Assembly: GCA_029432815.1 (NCBI GenBank)
Contig: JAROBA010000039.1
Coordinates: forward strand, 1 to 51,380
Reading direction: 5' to 3'
Source: Pontiellaceae bacterium B1224
GTDB lineage: Bacteria > Verrucomicrobiota > Kiritimatiellia > Kiritimatiellales > Pontiellaceae
DNA: 51,380 nucleotides
Positions within the stretch are counted from its first letter, which is position 1. Each line of letters opens with the position of its first letter. Below the pieces are notes generated by a model. It was not told where the DNA came from, ran no database searches, and saw only the letters and a list, made by a program, of their open reading frames with translations. A program made the translations under genes and the position numbers. Shown piece after piece: positions 15,727 to 24,524 of the stretch.

Positions 15727-18357
15727 TCACGGTTCAGAAATCAGCATTCGGAAGTAGCGTAGTTGATCCACAACCGGCCATTCGACCCTTTCAGAAATAT
15801 TAGTAACCGGGAATGTTGCCTGTCGCGGCATCCATTCGCTCCAGTTGAATAGATTGGTGCTGGATTGAATCTGCACATCAAGTCCCGCCAACTGCGTATA
15901 TTGAAAGACTAGGTTGGTGCCGGTGGTGCCGAAGGAATAGTTCCAAACATTGGAAGCCGCATTCGGATCGGAGCGGGTCAGTCGTTCCCACTCATTATCG
16001 GCCCCGTCGCCATCCGGATCCTCATCCGGTTCGCCGGGATCGACGGTCTGCTGGGTGCGCCAATCTTTATAGGGTGCATAAAGCCCCAGTTCCGTCTGAA
16101 TCCAATTTGCCAACAGCTCTTCTGCTTCGAGGTCCCGGACATTGGAACCGATCGGCGGCATGCGATCGAATGGAGGGGTTGCCGCAATCCGATGCAGTAC
16201 CATAGAATTATTCGTATTGCCGGGCACCGCAAAGCGGGCTGCCGTGTTTCCGTTATTCTGATTAATCGCCCCATTATAAATCTGCGCATCGGAAAACGCG
16301 GTAGCCATCAGACCATTCCATACCGCCGGCGTGGTGCCGCCCGGCTGATGGCAGTTTGCACAGTTGACATCAAAATACGAACGCGCGCGCACGTGCAGGC
16401 TTTGCGAGGTGTCGTCCACCGGAAAAACACGCGGCAACGACGGGATAGAATCAACGGCATTACTGAAATAGCCCGCCTGTTCCAAAGCCTGGATTTGATT
16501 CTGATCCACGACGCCATACGTTTGCTCTCGGTTCAGCTGACGGGTGTTGAACGACAACGCATAACCGCCGGCATGCGTATGGCATTGAACGCACTGGCTT
16601 CGGCTGGGATAGCTCCAGGTCTGCAGAAACGTGGCATCATTCTCCAGCGTGATCGTCAGATTTTCATTTGTCCCTTCCGACGGCAGCAGAAAGGCTTCTG
16701 TTCCGGCATCGTTCCACTTATAGGTGACACCGTAAATACGGTTGGTGGTTTTAATAATGAACCGGGTTTCCAATCGTTTCCAAACAGCCGGCTCGCCGAG
16801 ATCGGTCCGCAGATCAAAATGTTTGATCCAGACCGCGCCCGCCGGAAAGGTCCAATTGGCATCACGGTTCCATCCGATGTCATCATTAATATCCGGAATT
16901 GAAAACCAGCGGCTTTTCACCGCGCCGTCTGACCAGAAATTAACATTGGGGGCATAAGCCACAATACCGGTGTTCGGCGTCAGTGTGGCCAAATCCGAAA
17001 ACGCACCGGTTGCGGTTAAGGTGGACGGAAGCGAACCGCTCGGCGCACCGCCGGCAACCAGTTGTTTAATCTGTCCGGAGTTGGCATTCAGAACCAGCAG
17101 TTCGTGCGTTGCGGGGTGTTCGCCGAATGCCACAATACCGTGCTCTCCCGTCACTATGATTTCATCGGTGAACGCCCCGGAACCGGGAAGGGTTTCGGTC
17201 AGGCCCCACACCCGGCCGTCATAAGCGTCGGCCAGGAAATAGACACCGTAAAGTTGCGGCAGCGCACCGCCGCGATAGACCCGCCCGCCGATCACACTCT
17301 TTGAGCCGGGCACATGGGCATATTCAAAAATCGGCTCCACCGGATTAAAACCGGCCGGTGCTTCATTGGCATCCGGGCCATCGATGGTACCCTCCCGATA
17401 GTTCCATCCGCAGTTATCCCCTTTCGCAACCAAATGCACATCCTCCCGCGCGTCCTGGCCGACATCCCCGACATATAATCTTCCCGTGACTGGATCAAAT
17501 GCCATACGCCACGGATTCCGCAGGCCCGTGGCCCAAAACTCCGTTCGCACATTTCCGCTGACCGCTTCACCATTAAACGTTGTGGCCCCCACAAACGGGT
17601 TGTCCGGCGGAATACCGTACCGGGCAATCCCGTCATCCAGCACCACGGCTCCGGCCGTATGTGTATTCGGCTCCAGACTTCCGCTTTTTTTATCCACATC
17701 AATGCGGATGATTCCCGAGAAAAAATCTTTCGTGATCGTCTGGCTGTTCTGCCGTGAATCATTCCCCGCCCCCTCATCACCCAGTGAGAGATAAAGATAG
17801 CCATCCGGACCGAAATGCAGATCGCCGCCGTTATGGTTGCTTCGGTCATCCGGCTGATCAATCAGCACAACTTCAGTGACGGCATCCACCGTCCCGGTCG
17901 ACGCCCAACCGGGCGGAGCCTGAAAACGACTCAACCGATCTTTGCGCGTACTGTCACTTGAGTTGTTCGGATGGGTGTAAAAGACATAGAAGAAGCGATT
18001 GCTCTGAAAGTTCGGATGAAACGCCATACCCAGCAATCCCTCCTCATTGCTGCTCGAATCTACCGGGCCGGAAATATCGAGAAACGCCGACTTTTCAGGC
18101 GTTCCGCTCAGATCGGTGATTCGCTGAATCCGCCCATCCTGCTCCACCACAAACAGCATATTCGTTTCGCCGGGTGGAGAAACCAGCGCCACCGGCCGCG
18201 TGAAAGTTCCAATCGTTGGAAATGCATTCTCAAACTGGAAGCTGGAATAGACCGGTGCTTCGTCGGGAAAATTCAAGCTCGTGTTTGCTTCGCGCACCAG
18301 CTGCCCATAGATGGAAAGAACAAAACAGAAAACAAACGCGCATAAACCAAATTTCAT
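15727..18357 (-). CDS. Secreted PQQ-type sugar dehydrogenase with two c-type heme motifs
   Basis: 876 aa from ATG 18357 (GGAGG upstream), opening a signal peptide (MKFGLCAFVFCFVLSIYG). Residues about 40-440 match the glucose/sorbosone dehydrogenase beta-propeller: ALVSPPGETNMLFVVEQDG, GLLGMAFHPNF, HNGGDLHFGPDGYLYLSLGD, GLRNPWRMAFDP, YVGDVGQD. The C-terminal half holds two CxxCH sites, CVQCH at 16576-16593 and CANCH at 16345-16362, so it likely passes electrons from sugar oxidation to heme. A last beta-domain ends in RYFRMLISEP, similar to the tails of the LRR and LamG proteins. Two perfect palindromes lie inside. Confidence 0.87.
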   Translation of the reverse strand: MKFGLCAFVFCFVLSIYGQLVREANTSLNFPDEAPVYSSFQFENAFPTIGTFTRPVALVSPPGETNMLFVVEQDGRIQRITDLSGTPEKSAFLDISGPVDSSSNEEGLLGMAFHPNFQSNRFFYVFYTHPNNSSDSTRKDRLSRFQAPPGWASTGTVDAVTEVVLIDQPDDRSNHNGGDLHFGPDGYLYLSLGDEGAGNDSRQNSQTITKDFFSGIIRIDVDKKSGSLEPNTHTAGAVVLDDGIARYGIPPDNPFVGATTFNGEAVSGNVRTEFWATGLRNPWRMAFDPVTGRLYVGDVGQDAREDVHLVAKGDNCGWNYREGTIDGPDANEAPAGFNPVEPIFEYAHVPGSKSVIGGRVYRGGALPQLYGVYFLADAYDGRVWGLTETLPGSGAFTDEIIVTGEHGIVAFGEHPATHELLVLNANSGQIKQLVAGGAPSGSLPSTLTATGAFSDLATLTPNTGIVAYAPNVNFWSDGAVKSRWFSIPDINDDIGWNRDANWTFPAGAVWIKHFDLRTDLGEPAVWKRLETRFIIKTTNRIYGVTYKWNDAGTEAFLLPSEGTNENLTITLENDATFLQTWSYPSRSQCVQCHTHAGGYALSFNTRQLNREQTYGVVDQNQIQALEQAGYFSNAVDSIPSLPRVFPVDDTSQSLHVRARSYFDVNCANCHQPGGTTPAVWNGLMATAFSDAQIYNGAINQNNGNTAARFAVPGNTNNSMVLHRIAATPPFDRMPPIGSNVRDLEAEELLANWIQTELGLYAPYKDWRTQQTVDPGEPDEDPDGDGADNEWERLTRSDPNAASNVWNYSFGTTGTNLVFQYTQLAGLDVQIQSSTNLFNWSEWMPRQATFPVTNISERVEWPVVDQLRYFRMLISEP
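15941..15955. repeat. TTCCAA-N3-TTGGAA palindrome (spacer ACA), in sugar dehydrogenase gene
   Basis: Perfect copy; read as S-N-V-W-N. Confidence 0.95.
18207..18221. repeat. TTCCAA-N3-TTGGAA palindrome (spacer TCG), in sugar dehydrogenase gene
   Basis: Perfect copy near the 5' end of the gene; read as F-P-T-I-G. Confidence 0.95.
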
Positions 18358-18493
18358 GGAATCGCCTCCGTTGCTGAAACCTGAACGGGGATTATCAAAT
18401 TCTCGGCGCGGCGTAACGGAAAAACAAGAGGCGATATTGAACCGCCCCGACACAACAGCATCGGAGCGTTTCATCAATTGTCTATAGTTATCG

Positions 18494-19435
18494 TTACAGC
18501 GTAACCACCACCTTGCCCACCGTACGGCCGGATTCAACCTGCAGATGCGCATCCTGCAGCTTATCAAATGGGAAGGTTGCCGAGACATGCGGCTTAATCG
18601 TTCCGTTTTCGAGCATACCGGCCAGCGTGTTCATATCGTCGCCGTTGGACTGAACGAGGATGAACTCGATGTTGATGTTGCGCGCTTCCGCTTCCTGCGT
18701 TGCGGCTTCGGGAAAATCCGGCGCGGGCAGCGAAACCATAGCGCCGCCGTCTTTGATCACCTTTACGGATTTGGTGATGTTATCGCCGCCCATGCCATCG
18801 AGTACAAAGTCGATATCCGTGAGAACTTCTTCAAATTTCACTTCACGGTAGTCGATATGTTCATCCGCTCCGAGTTGCATGCAGAAGTCGCGGTTTTTGG
18901 CGGAGGAGGTGGTGATGACGTGCGCACCCATATTTTTTGCGATCTGAATGGCATAGTGCCCCACCCCGCCGGAACCTGCATGGATCAACACGCGGTCGCC
19001 GGCCTCCACGCGACCGGTCAAGACCTGCAGCGCGGTGAGGGCCGCCAGCGTGGTAGCCGCCGCGTCTTCAAACAAAGTTGCGGAGGGCTTCTTTGCCAGC
19101 TGACCGGCCGGTGCGGCCACATACTCGGCATAAGCGTTTCCAGCCCCGGGAAAATTCACCATGCCAAACACGTCATCGTCCACGGCAAAATCCGTTACAT
19201 CCGCGCCGACTTCCGCCACGGTGCCCGAGATATCCCAGCCGAGAATGACGGGACGTTCGGTGCTGATGAATGAATTGATCGCATCCTCGCTTCCCCTGAC
19301 TTTATAATCCACCGGATTGATGCTGATGGCTTTGGTTTGCACCAGCACTTCGTCGGCTTTGACCGCCGGTTTTTCGATTTCGCTCAATACGAGGTTTTCC
19401 ACCCCGCCGGCTTTATTTAATAGATATGCTTTCAT
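18494..19435 (-). CDS. NADP-dependent MDR oxidoreductase (quinone reductase-like)
   Basis: 313 aa from ATG 19435 (MKAYLLNKAGG), GAGG upstream. Medium-chain dehydrogenase without the structural-zinc cysteines. The catalytic domain is N-terminal (NPVDYKVRGS, LGWDISGTV) and the cofactor fold carries AGSGGVGHYAIQIAK. The C-terminus closes with the family's GRTVGKVVV. Likely reduces enones or quinones. It is the last gene of the run nitroreductase - monooxygenase - cupin - MDR. Its tail resembles that of the deleted MDR gene at 25679. Confidence 0.9.
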   Translation of the reverse strand: MKAYLLNKAGGVENLVLSEIEKPAVKADEVLVQTKAISINPVDYKVRGSEDAINSFISTERPVILGWDISGTVAEVGADVTDFAVDDDVFGMVNFPGAGNAYAEYVAAPAGQLAKKPSATLFEDAAATTLAALTALQVLTGRVEAGDRVLIHAGSGGVGHYAIQIAKNMGAHVITTSSAKNRDFCMQLGADEHIDYREVKFEEVLTDIDFVLDGMGGDNITKSVKVIKDGGAMVSLPAPDFPEAATQEAEARNINIEFILVQSNGDDMNTLAGMLENGTIKPHVSATFPFDKLQDAHLQVESGRTVGKVVVTL

Positions 19436-19478
19436 GTTATTTTTCCTCATCATTTTTGGGTTATCTTTGTCGCTTCGT

Positions 19479-19520
19479 CAGGCGGAACGCCAGCGATACG
19501 TACCGCTGGCGTCCCGCCTG
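19479..19520. repeat. Inverted repeat element (17-bp arms)
   Basis: Arms 19479-19495 and 19504-19520 pair at 16 of 17 positions around an 8-bp loop (unit CAGGCGGGACGCCAGCG). It lies between the cupin and MDR genes of one operon. Confidence 0.85.
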
Positions 19521-19540
19521 CTCCAGACAGTTGTGTTGCA

Positions 19541-20365
19541 TTAGTCTTCCGAAAGGATCTTGTATTGACCATCGGCGCGGACATAGAGGACGCTCTCTGC
19601 ATCCGCTTCAATTTCCAGCACGGCCGGTCCAACCGCTTCGATTCCGCTGCCCGGAAGCAGGTCGTTGTCTTCGTATTCAATCTCGCCCTTAACCAGCACC
19701 GCGCGGAAGGTTGAACCAGTGCTGTGGATGGTTCCCTCAAAGTCGGCGGCCAGTTTGATAAAGGTTCCGTTCAGTTCACCTTCCTGCCAGAGAAAAGCGA
19801 CCTGTGCGCCGAACTGATCCACCAAGGTAAGGTCCGATGGGTTCAGCCAGACGATATTGGTTTCATCCACATTGACCGGTCGTTCGTCGGTGTCGAAATG
19901 ATCCGCTTCCGGCAGGACAAGATAAGGACCTTCCTCAATTTCAATGTAGGCCAGCGAGTCGATTCCTTCGGCGGCCGTGATATGCACGTGACCTTTCGGC
20001 TGCGTCCAGAATGAGCCTGCCGGCATCCACATCTCAGCGGCGTTCGGATCGTCGTTATGCATGATGCCCTGAATCACAACGCCCCGGTAAGAGATGTTGT
20101 GAATATGGGGCGGCGATTCAAAATTGCTCGGCGGCTTCAGCAGAAAACCGGTCGGTTCGTTGCCGTTGCGGTCGCCCCACAGCGTGCCAGCCTTGGGAGC
20201 CAGATCGCCGCGCTTTGGATTTAGATGCGTCCAGTCGACTTCAGACGTCATCGTAACCTTAACGTTTTGTTGCTTAGCCTCAGAAGACTGCGTGGTCGTG
20301 CAGCTGGCTAAAAGCGAGGCGGCAAGGGGTAAAATGGTGGCGGCAATAATTATTTTGGTGGTCAT
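19541..20365 (-). CDS. Cupin-like DUF4437 lipoprotein
   Basis: 274 aa from ATG 20365 with GGAG upstream. The signal peptide ends in LLASC, a lipobox. The mature part has two cupin-like halves ([23 protein letters not shown]; later [23 protein letters not shown]) as in DUF4437 proteins, whose role is unknown. HIH in the first half could bind metal. It sits in the TetR-linked redox operon, downstream of the ABM monooxygenase. Confidence 0.82.
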   Translation of the reverse strand: MTTKIIIAATILPLAASLLASCTTTQSSEAKQQNVKVTMTSEVDWTHLNPKRGDLAPKAGTLWGDRNGNEPTGFLLKPPSNFESPPHIHNISYRGVVIQGIMHNDDPNAAEMWMPAGSFWTQPKGHVHITAAEGIDSLAYIEIEEGPYLVLPEADHFDTDERPVNVDETNIVWLNPSDLTLVDQFGAQVAFLWQEGELNGTFIKLAADFEGTIHSTGSTFRAVLVKGEIEYEDNDLLPGSGIEAVGPAVLEIEADAESVLYVRADGQYKILSED

Positions 20366-20477
20366 TTCTTTTTCTCCATGGGTTGTTGAGAAGTTTTTGG
20401 AGTGCACCGGGAAATGAAATGCCACGACGCTTTGAAAAGCGGTGTCGCCCGTTGGTTGCCAGCGCACTCCAGATTTT

Positions 20478-20768
20478 TTAAGCAATCTGCGTCATTTCAT
20501 TCACGGTAAATTCTTCGGTTGCGCCTTCCGTGGCTTTCATGAAGGCCTGAAAGTGATCCGAATCGATATGCTGCTGCAGCAGTTCCGGGGATGCCCAGTT
20601 TTCGTATACGACGAAAAGCGCTTCAGCGGTGTTGTCCTGATGCAGGTTATAGTTGATGCAGCCTTCATCCTGGGCGTTTGTTGTTTCGGCCAGTTTAACC
20701 AGTTCCGATTTCACCAGATCCAGTTGGTCTGCTTTTGCTTTGATCGTTGCAACGATAGTCAGTGCCAT
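20478..20768 (-). CDS. ABM-family monooxygenase (quinol monooxygenase-like)
   Basis: 96 aa from ATG 20768 with GGAG upstream. Small ferredoxin-like antibiotic biosynthesis monooxygenase domain: [19 protein letters not shown], then [13 protein letters not shown]-like (here [10 protein letters not shown]), [23 protein letters not shown]. YgiN-like members oxidise quinols without cofactor; other members have different or no known activity. Placed between a nitroreductase and a cupin lipoprotein under likely TetR control. Confidence 0.88.
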   Translation of the reverse strand: MALTIVATIKAKADQLDLVKSELVKLAETTNAQDEGCINYNLHQDNTAEALFVVYENWASPELLQQHIDSDHFQAFMKATEGATEEFTVNEMTQIA

Positions 20769-20790
20769 TTCTCTATCTCCATTAATTTTA

Positions 20791-20873
20791 GGGTCTAAGG
20801 TCTGAAGGTCTAAGGTCTGAAGGTCGCTGTTCCGGACGAGGTTCTCTGACCTTCGACTTTCCGACCTTTTGAC
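20791..20873. repeat. Inverted repeat element (AAGGTC family)
   Basis: The left arm (20791-20825) holds two tandem 15-bp units GTCTAAGGTCTGAAG; the right arm (20848-20873) is roughly their reverse complement. A GCGGC-AAA-GCCGC hairpin follows at 20875-20887. The same kind of unit occurs at 33035-33102. Confidence 0.75.
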
Positions 20874-20886
20874 GGCGGCAAAGCCG

Positions 20887-21435
20887 CTATACAAATCGCA
20901 GGATTTTTTCGGCATCCATGCGCGGGGTGGGGTTCGGGGTTTCATCCGGGCGGCCGTAAACGATCAGAGCCGATACGGTTTCGCCTTCCGGTAAGTTCAG
21001 GAGTTTAGGAAGGGTCTCCTTGTCGATCACGCCGAAGATGGTGGTGCCGACGCCTTTGGCATGCGCGGCCAGGCAGAAGGTCTGACAGGCGATCCCGGCA
21101 TCGAACGATTCCCACGCTTCCGGATTGGCAAACTCCATATCAAATTTTTTCGGGTCGAGCCTTCCGCTCTTGCCCTGCACATGGCTCAGCACGCAGACAC
21201 CCGTCGCGTTTTCAAGAGTTTTCATGTTGTACGAAAATCCCTTAACACCTTCGTCGGCGATTTTCTTAATCATGTCCGGGCTGTCGACCAATGTGTAGCG
21301 CGCAATCTGCGTGTTCGCCCACGACGGGGCCCAGCGGGCAATGTCGACGATTCCCTTCATCGTTTCGCGGTCAACCGCTCCGTCCTTGAATTTACGAACG
21401 CTTCGGCGCGTTTTGATCATTTCAATCGCTTTCAT
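20887..21435 (-). CDS. Nitroreductase family protein
   Basis: 182 aa. FMN-binding nitroreductase fold: the opening MIKTRRSVRKFKDGAVD, the WAPSWANTQ motif, a central GIACQTFCLAAHAKGVGTTIFG and a late VSALIVYGRPDE. These enzymes reduce nitro compounds, quinones or enones with NAD(P)H. It is the first gene after the operator/promoter at 21591-21620, so it probably heads the four-gene redox operon. Confidence 0.9.
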   Translation of the reverse strand: MKAIEMIKTRRSVRKFKDGAVDRETMKGIVDIARWAPSWANTQIARYTLVDSPDMIKKIADEGVKGFSYNMKTLENATGVCVLSHVQGKSGRLDPKKFDMEFANPEAWESFDAGIACQTFCLAAHAKGVGTTIFGVIDKETLPKLLNLPEGETVSALIVYGRPDETPNPTPRMDAEKILRFV

Positions 21436-21464
21436 ACTAACTCCTGTTTGTTGTTAAATTCTGT

Positions 21465-21563
21465 ACCGCGAATAGACGCAAATGTACGCCAATTATTTCA
21501 GTGCAAACCGGCACCTAATTAGAAAGGGATCTTCATTCGTGTTTATTTGTGTTCATTAGCGGT
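21465..21563. repeat. Inverted repeat element (ACCGCGAATAGACGC family)
   Basis: Arms 21465-21494 and 21535-21563 are imperfect reverse complements. The same family is at 25386-25487. It lies in the leader of the nitroreductase gene. Confidence 0.8.
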
Positions 21564-21590
21564 TTCTTTTAATTATTTAGCTCTAATACC

Positions 21591-21620
21591 AAAATAGACC
21601 GGTCGTCTAGTTGTGGGTAA
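21591..21620 (-). promoter_or_regulatory. Promoter with TetR operator for the nitroreductase operon
   Basis: TAGACCGGTCGTCTAG at 21595-21610 is identical to the copy at the tetR promoter. Minus-strand -35-like TTACCC (21615-21620) and -10-like TATTTT (21591-21596) flank it at 18 bp, so repressor binding would block polymerase. Confidence 0.65.
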
Positions 21621-21634
21621 AAAAAATTACACGT

Positions 21635-22231
21635 CTACGGCTTCATGTTTTCAATCCGGGTTTTAATGTGTTCAACGGTTTTGCGCACCGGTTCCGAACT
21701 TCGGAAAATAACAGCACGCTGCGCGGCGCCGGCCCAGTGATCCTGAATCATCGCGGCTTCGGCAGCCGTATCCAAATCCGCCGGCAGTTGTCCGGCCGCG
21801 ACAGCGTCATCGAGCACTTCCTGATAGATACTGATCCAATCCTGGAATCCCTTCACCAGCTCTTCGCGCATCCCCTCGCTGATCTCCGACACCTCGTTGC
21901 CCAGTTTGATCGCGAGGCACGGGAACTTACCGGGGTTACTGTCCATAAACGTAATGCTGCCTTCCAGGTATTGGAACAGTCGCTTCAACGCATCGAGTTC
22001 TCTTTCGCGGTCCAGCATGAACGAGCGTTTATGCACACTCGCCTGCTCCATGTAGTGCCTCATCATTTCAATGCCAAACTGCTCCTTCGACTCGAAATAG
22101 TGATAGAACGATCCCTTCGGCACCTTCACAGCATCCAGCAGCTGCTTAAGCCCCACAGAGCAGAAACTCTTCTCCTGCATCAGCTCTTCCGCCGCTTCCA
22201 GTATGCGTTCTTTAGTCGTTTGTTCCTTCAT
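21635..22231 (-). CDS. TetR family transcriptional regulator
   Basis: 198 aa from ATG 22231 (MKEQTTKERILEAAEELM). A start at 22243 would lie inside the predicted -10 box, so the shorter form is preferred and its mRNA would have almost no leader. HTH: VGLKQLLDAVKVPKGSFYHYFESKEQF. The ligand domain (PGKFPCLAIKLGNEVSEISEGMREEL, FQDWI) resembles the NemR/AcuR-like group that senses electrophiles, which suits the linked nitroreductase and oxidoreductase genes. Two identical operator candidates support autoregulation and control of the downstream operon. Confidence 0.9.
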   Translation of the reverse strand: MKEQTTKERILEAAEELMQEKSFCSVGLKQLLDAVKVPKGSFYHYFESKEQFGIEMMRHYMEQASVHKRSFMLDRERELDALKRLFQYLEGSITFMDSNPGKFPCLAIKLGNEVSEISEGMREELVKGFQDWISIYQEVLDDAVAAGQLPADLDTAAEAAMIQDHWAGAAQRAVIFRSSEPVRKTVEHIKTRIENMKP

Positions 22232-22241
22232 GATGACGCGC

Positions 22242-22269
22242 ATATTAGACCGGTCGTCTAGTTGTGCAA
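22242..22269 (-). promoter_or_regulatory. tetR promoter with operator between -35 and -10
   Basis: On the minus strand, TTGCAC (22264-22269) and TAATAT (22242-22247) stand 16 bp apart, and the 16-bp operator (22246-22261) fills the spacer. It matches 21595-21610 exactly, including the flanking TTGTG. Confidence 0.7.
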
Positions 22270-22727
22270 GCTAAAACTTCTACGTTCTCCCCTATCCAAT
22301 CTCCCCATTCATCTAAACATCTCCCCATTCCAACCTTTGGAGATCAAACGAATGATTGACGATATTTCCAATGATTGGAGGGATGCCGTCCCCGGCGTCC
22401 GCCGCACGAATGCAGAAAGTGTCAGTGCAGAAAGTGTCAGTCCTATTTTTTCGTTATTTTCAATCTGGAGGGTCATGGGCTCCATGACTATCCGGAGGAA
22501 TAGTGCTTTCCGAACGGGCGGTCGCTGAGGCCATCGCCCCCCCACCTTCCAATTATTAAAAGATTCCTTGTTATAGGGCGCAAACGGGTGAGCCTGCGAA
22601 ACGTTGGCTTGCAAGTTTTCAGCCTCGCTACGCGTCGAGCCGATCGGCGGAAAGGTCTCATTCTTCAACCGTTTCCGCCCTACAAGTTCCGAGCAACTTT
22701 TCCAAACCTTGGAAACCAATCGCTCGG
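22270..22727. other. Intergenic stretch without a gene, with palindromes and a 15-bp tandem
   Basis: No supported gene. It holds near-palindromes at 22328-22342 and 22366-22380, a perfect one at 22700-22714, and two tandem copies of TGCAGAAAGTGTCAG (22411-22440). Confidence 0.7.
22700..22714. repeat. TTCCAA-N3-TTGGAA palindrome (spacer ACC), intergenic
   Basis: Perfect copy, 13 bp beyond the stop of the LysR remnant. Confidence 0.95.
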
Positions 22728-23440
22728 CTATTGCTGTTCAAATGCCTGGGCCAGTTTGTCGGCGAGGGCGCTGATGCGGGCGGGGTGCGATTTCCCGGGA
22801 GGGAAGAGCATGTGCAGCTGGGTGGGCGGCGGTGAGTTTTTCTTAAGCAGCTGAACGAGTTTCCCTTCGCCGATATCGCGGTTGACATCCCATTGCGATT
22901 TGAGCGCAATGCCGTGGCCGGCAAGACACCAGTGACGGGTGAGGCGTCCGTCGTTGGAGATGCGGTTGCCACGCACGACCACATCAAACGACCGGCCCTC
23001 GAGCTGCAGATGCCAGACATTATCGATCTCGGAGCCGAAGCGCATCACGAGGCAGTTGTGCTTCATGAGATCATTCGGATTTTTCGGTTTCCCCTGTTTG
23101 GAAATATAGTCGGGCGAGGCCACCAGCACGCGCTGGTTCATCCCGAGGTTACGGATGCGCAACGTGCTGTCGGCGGGGCGGCCGAGGCCGAAAGCAATAT
23201 CGATGCCTTCATCAATCATGTTGGTGCCGCCGTCGTTCAGAATCAGCTCAATGGAAATGTCGGGGTGCTCGGCGAGAAAGGAATTGATGACAGGTTCAAC
23301 TCTGGATTGTCCCAGATCAAACGGGGCACTGACGCGAATAAAACCGGACAGGGTTTCCGCGCCGAGCACAATGCGGTTTTCCAGATCTTTGGCCTCGGAG
23401 AGAATATTGCGCGCGGACTGATCTTGGCGAATGTTTACAT
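22728..23440 (-). pseudogene. LysR-type regulator lacking its DNA-binding domain
   Basis: The effector-binding domain is well preserved from the end of the linker helix (RNILSEAKDLENRIVLG) through LSGFIRVSAPFDLGQSRVEPVI, IDIAFGLGRP and HWCLAGHGIALKSQW. The roughly 70-residue winged-helix N-terminus is missing. Where it should lie, the DNA is instead an opposite-strand segment of a glutaminyl cyclotransferase gene (about 23412-23663). The frame stays open into that DNA to 23573, but those residues are an antisense accident. The protein could not bind DNA as LysR does. Confidence 0.85.
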
Positions 23441-23663
23441 GACCCCCACCATTGTGGCCATTTCGCCGAGTAACGGACAGGTTGCCTTTTCGCTTGATTG
23501 CTCCGCCATCGCTGCCCGGCACAAAGATGGAGACGTAGGCCATGTGCTCAACGGCATTGCGTACGACCCGCAACGCGATGCCTTCTGGGTGACCGGGAAA
23601 TGCTGGAACAAACGCTATTTAATCCAAATCAATCCCCCGGAAAACGCAGTGCCGAAAGAATAA
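23412..23663 (+). pseudogene. 3' fragment of a glutaminyl-peptide cyclotransferase gene
   Basis: About 83 codons plus stop, closely matching the C-terminus of the complete gene at 30653-31450 (shared VYMTPTIVAISP, DGDVGHVLNGIAYDPQRDAF, WVTGKCW). Most differences are silent third-position changes, so the source was under selection before truncation and this is not a fresh copy. The 5' two-thirds are gone and the truncated LysR gene occupies that place, in opposite orientation. The join is near 23412-23440. Confidence 0.88.
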
Positions 23664-23810
23664 GCCGCACGGCGAAACATTAGTTTCGCTATAGATCGTG
23701 GCCTTGTGTAAAGCAGATGGGACCCGTGCGGTACATTTTCCGGATCAAGCTTTCCGATCCATCCACAACTCAGAGTGATGCATTACTGGAGTTTTCCAGT
23801 TTGCATCGAA

Positions 23811-24275
23811 TCAATCACAGCACTTTTCCTTACGGCAGAGTAAAAAGTTTCGCGTGTGAGCTGCGGTCAGGAAGGCGGCGCCCACCAGGTTTACCAGCGT
23901 GGCGGGGTTTAGAAGACTTCCCGCTTCTTCTTGAGCACAGAGAGCACAGTGTGCTCCGCTAACAGCATGGAAAAAGGACTCATAAACGGCAACGGAAACC
24001 AGACAGCCAAGTCCGGTAAGCCCCAGTCCCATCACCATTTTGCTCTTATGCTTTCTGCATCCAACAAAAAGCGAAAAAGCGGCCATCGGGACGACGAGCG
24101 CTAACATCCATAAATGAAAATCCTTGTGCACCCAGAACGTACTCGCAAGCACGGGTAGCACGGCAATTAGAACAGGGGTAACCATACAGTGAATGCCACA
24201 GATCACAGACATGCCGATTGCGCATGAATCCAACCACCCGTGAGAAGGGGAATGTACTTTGGTCTGTGTTGTCAT
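23811..24275 (-). CDS. MerC domain membrane protein
   Basis: 154 aa from ATG 24275 with AGGAG upstream. MerC family: four predicted membrane helices and the Cys motif GIHCMVTPVL near residue 30, plus GAHCALC and a Cys-rich end (CRKEKCC). MerC proteins take up mercuric ion in mer operons, but stand-alone relatives are common and may handle other metals. No mer genes are nearby. Confidence 0.85.
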   Translation of the reverse strand: MTTQTKVHSPSHGWLDSCAIGMSVICGIHCMVTPVLIAVLPVLASTFWVHKDFHLWMLALVVPMAAFSLFVGCRKHKSKMVMGLGLTGLGCLVSVAVYESFFHAVSGAHCALCAQEEAGSLLNPATLVNLVGAAFLTAAHTRNFLLCRKEKCCD

Positions 24276-24524
24276 ATTTTCTCCTAAAACGAACGGGCTG
24301 GTAACTCATTTAAGCCGCAATTCATGTCACAAATGTTTACGATCCGTAGCTTGACTCAACCACCGGAATCAATGGGCGCACAGTATATCGATGCAAAGCT
24401 GTCATGCAATTCATGTAATACTGTAATTGTTCTATATAATGAACTGGTGCGAATGCGGTATTCGCAACCTAATTTGAAGTGGATTGACCGTCAATAAACC
24501 GGAAAAATTTTAACCGCAGTAAAA
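24276..24524. other. Intergenic region upstream of merC-like gene, with inverted repeat
   Basis: No gene seen. TGCGAAT and ATTCGCA form a 7-5-7 inverted repeat at 24448-24466, about 175 bp above the MerC start. It could be a metalloregulator site; nothing else supports that. Confidence 0.4.

Noticed and set aside
16761-16785. TTCCAA followed by TTTCCAAA, looked like another palindrome
   Set aside because: The two words are in direct, not inverted, orientation.
22893-23411. Plus-strand frame continuing upstream from the cyclotransferase fragment
   Set aside because: That part is antisense to the LysR effector domain; only the stretch from about 23412 onward is real cyclotransferase sequence.
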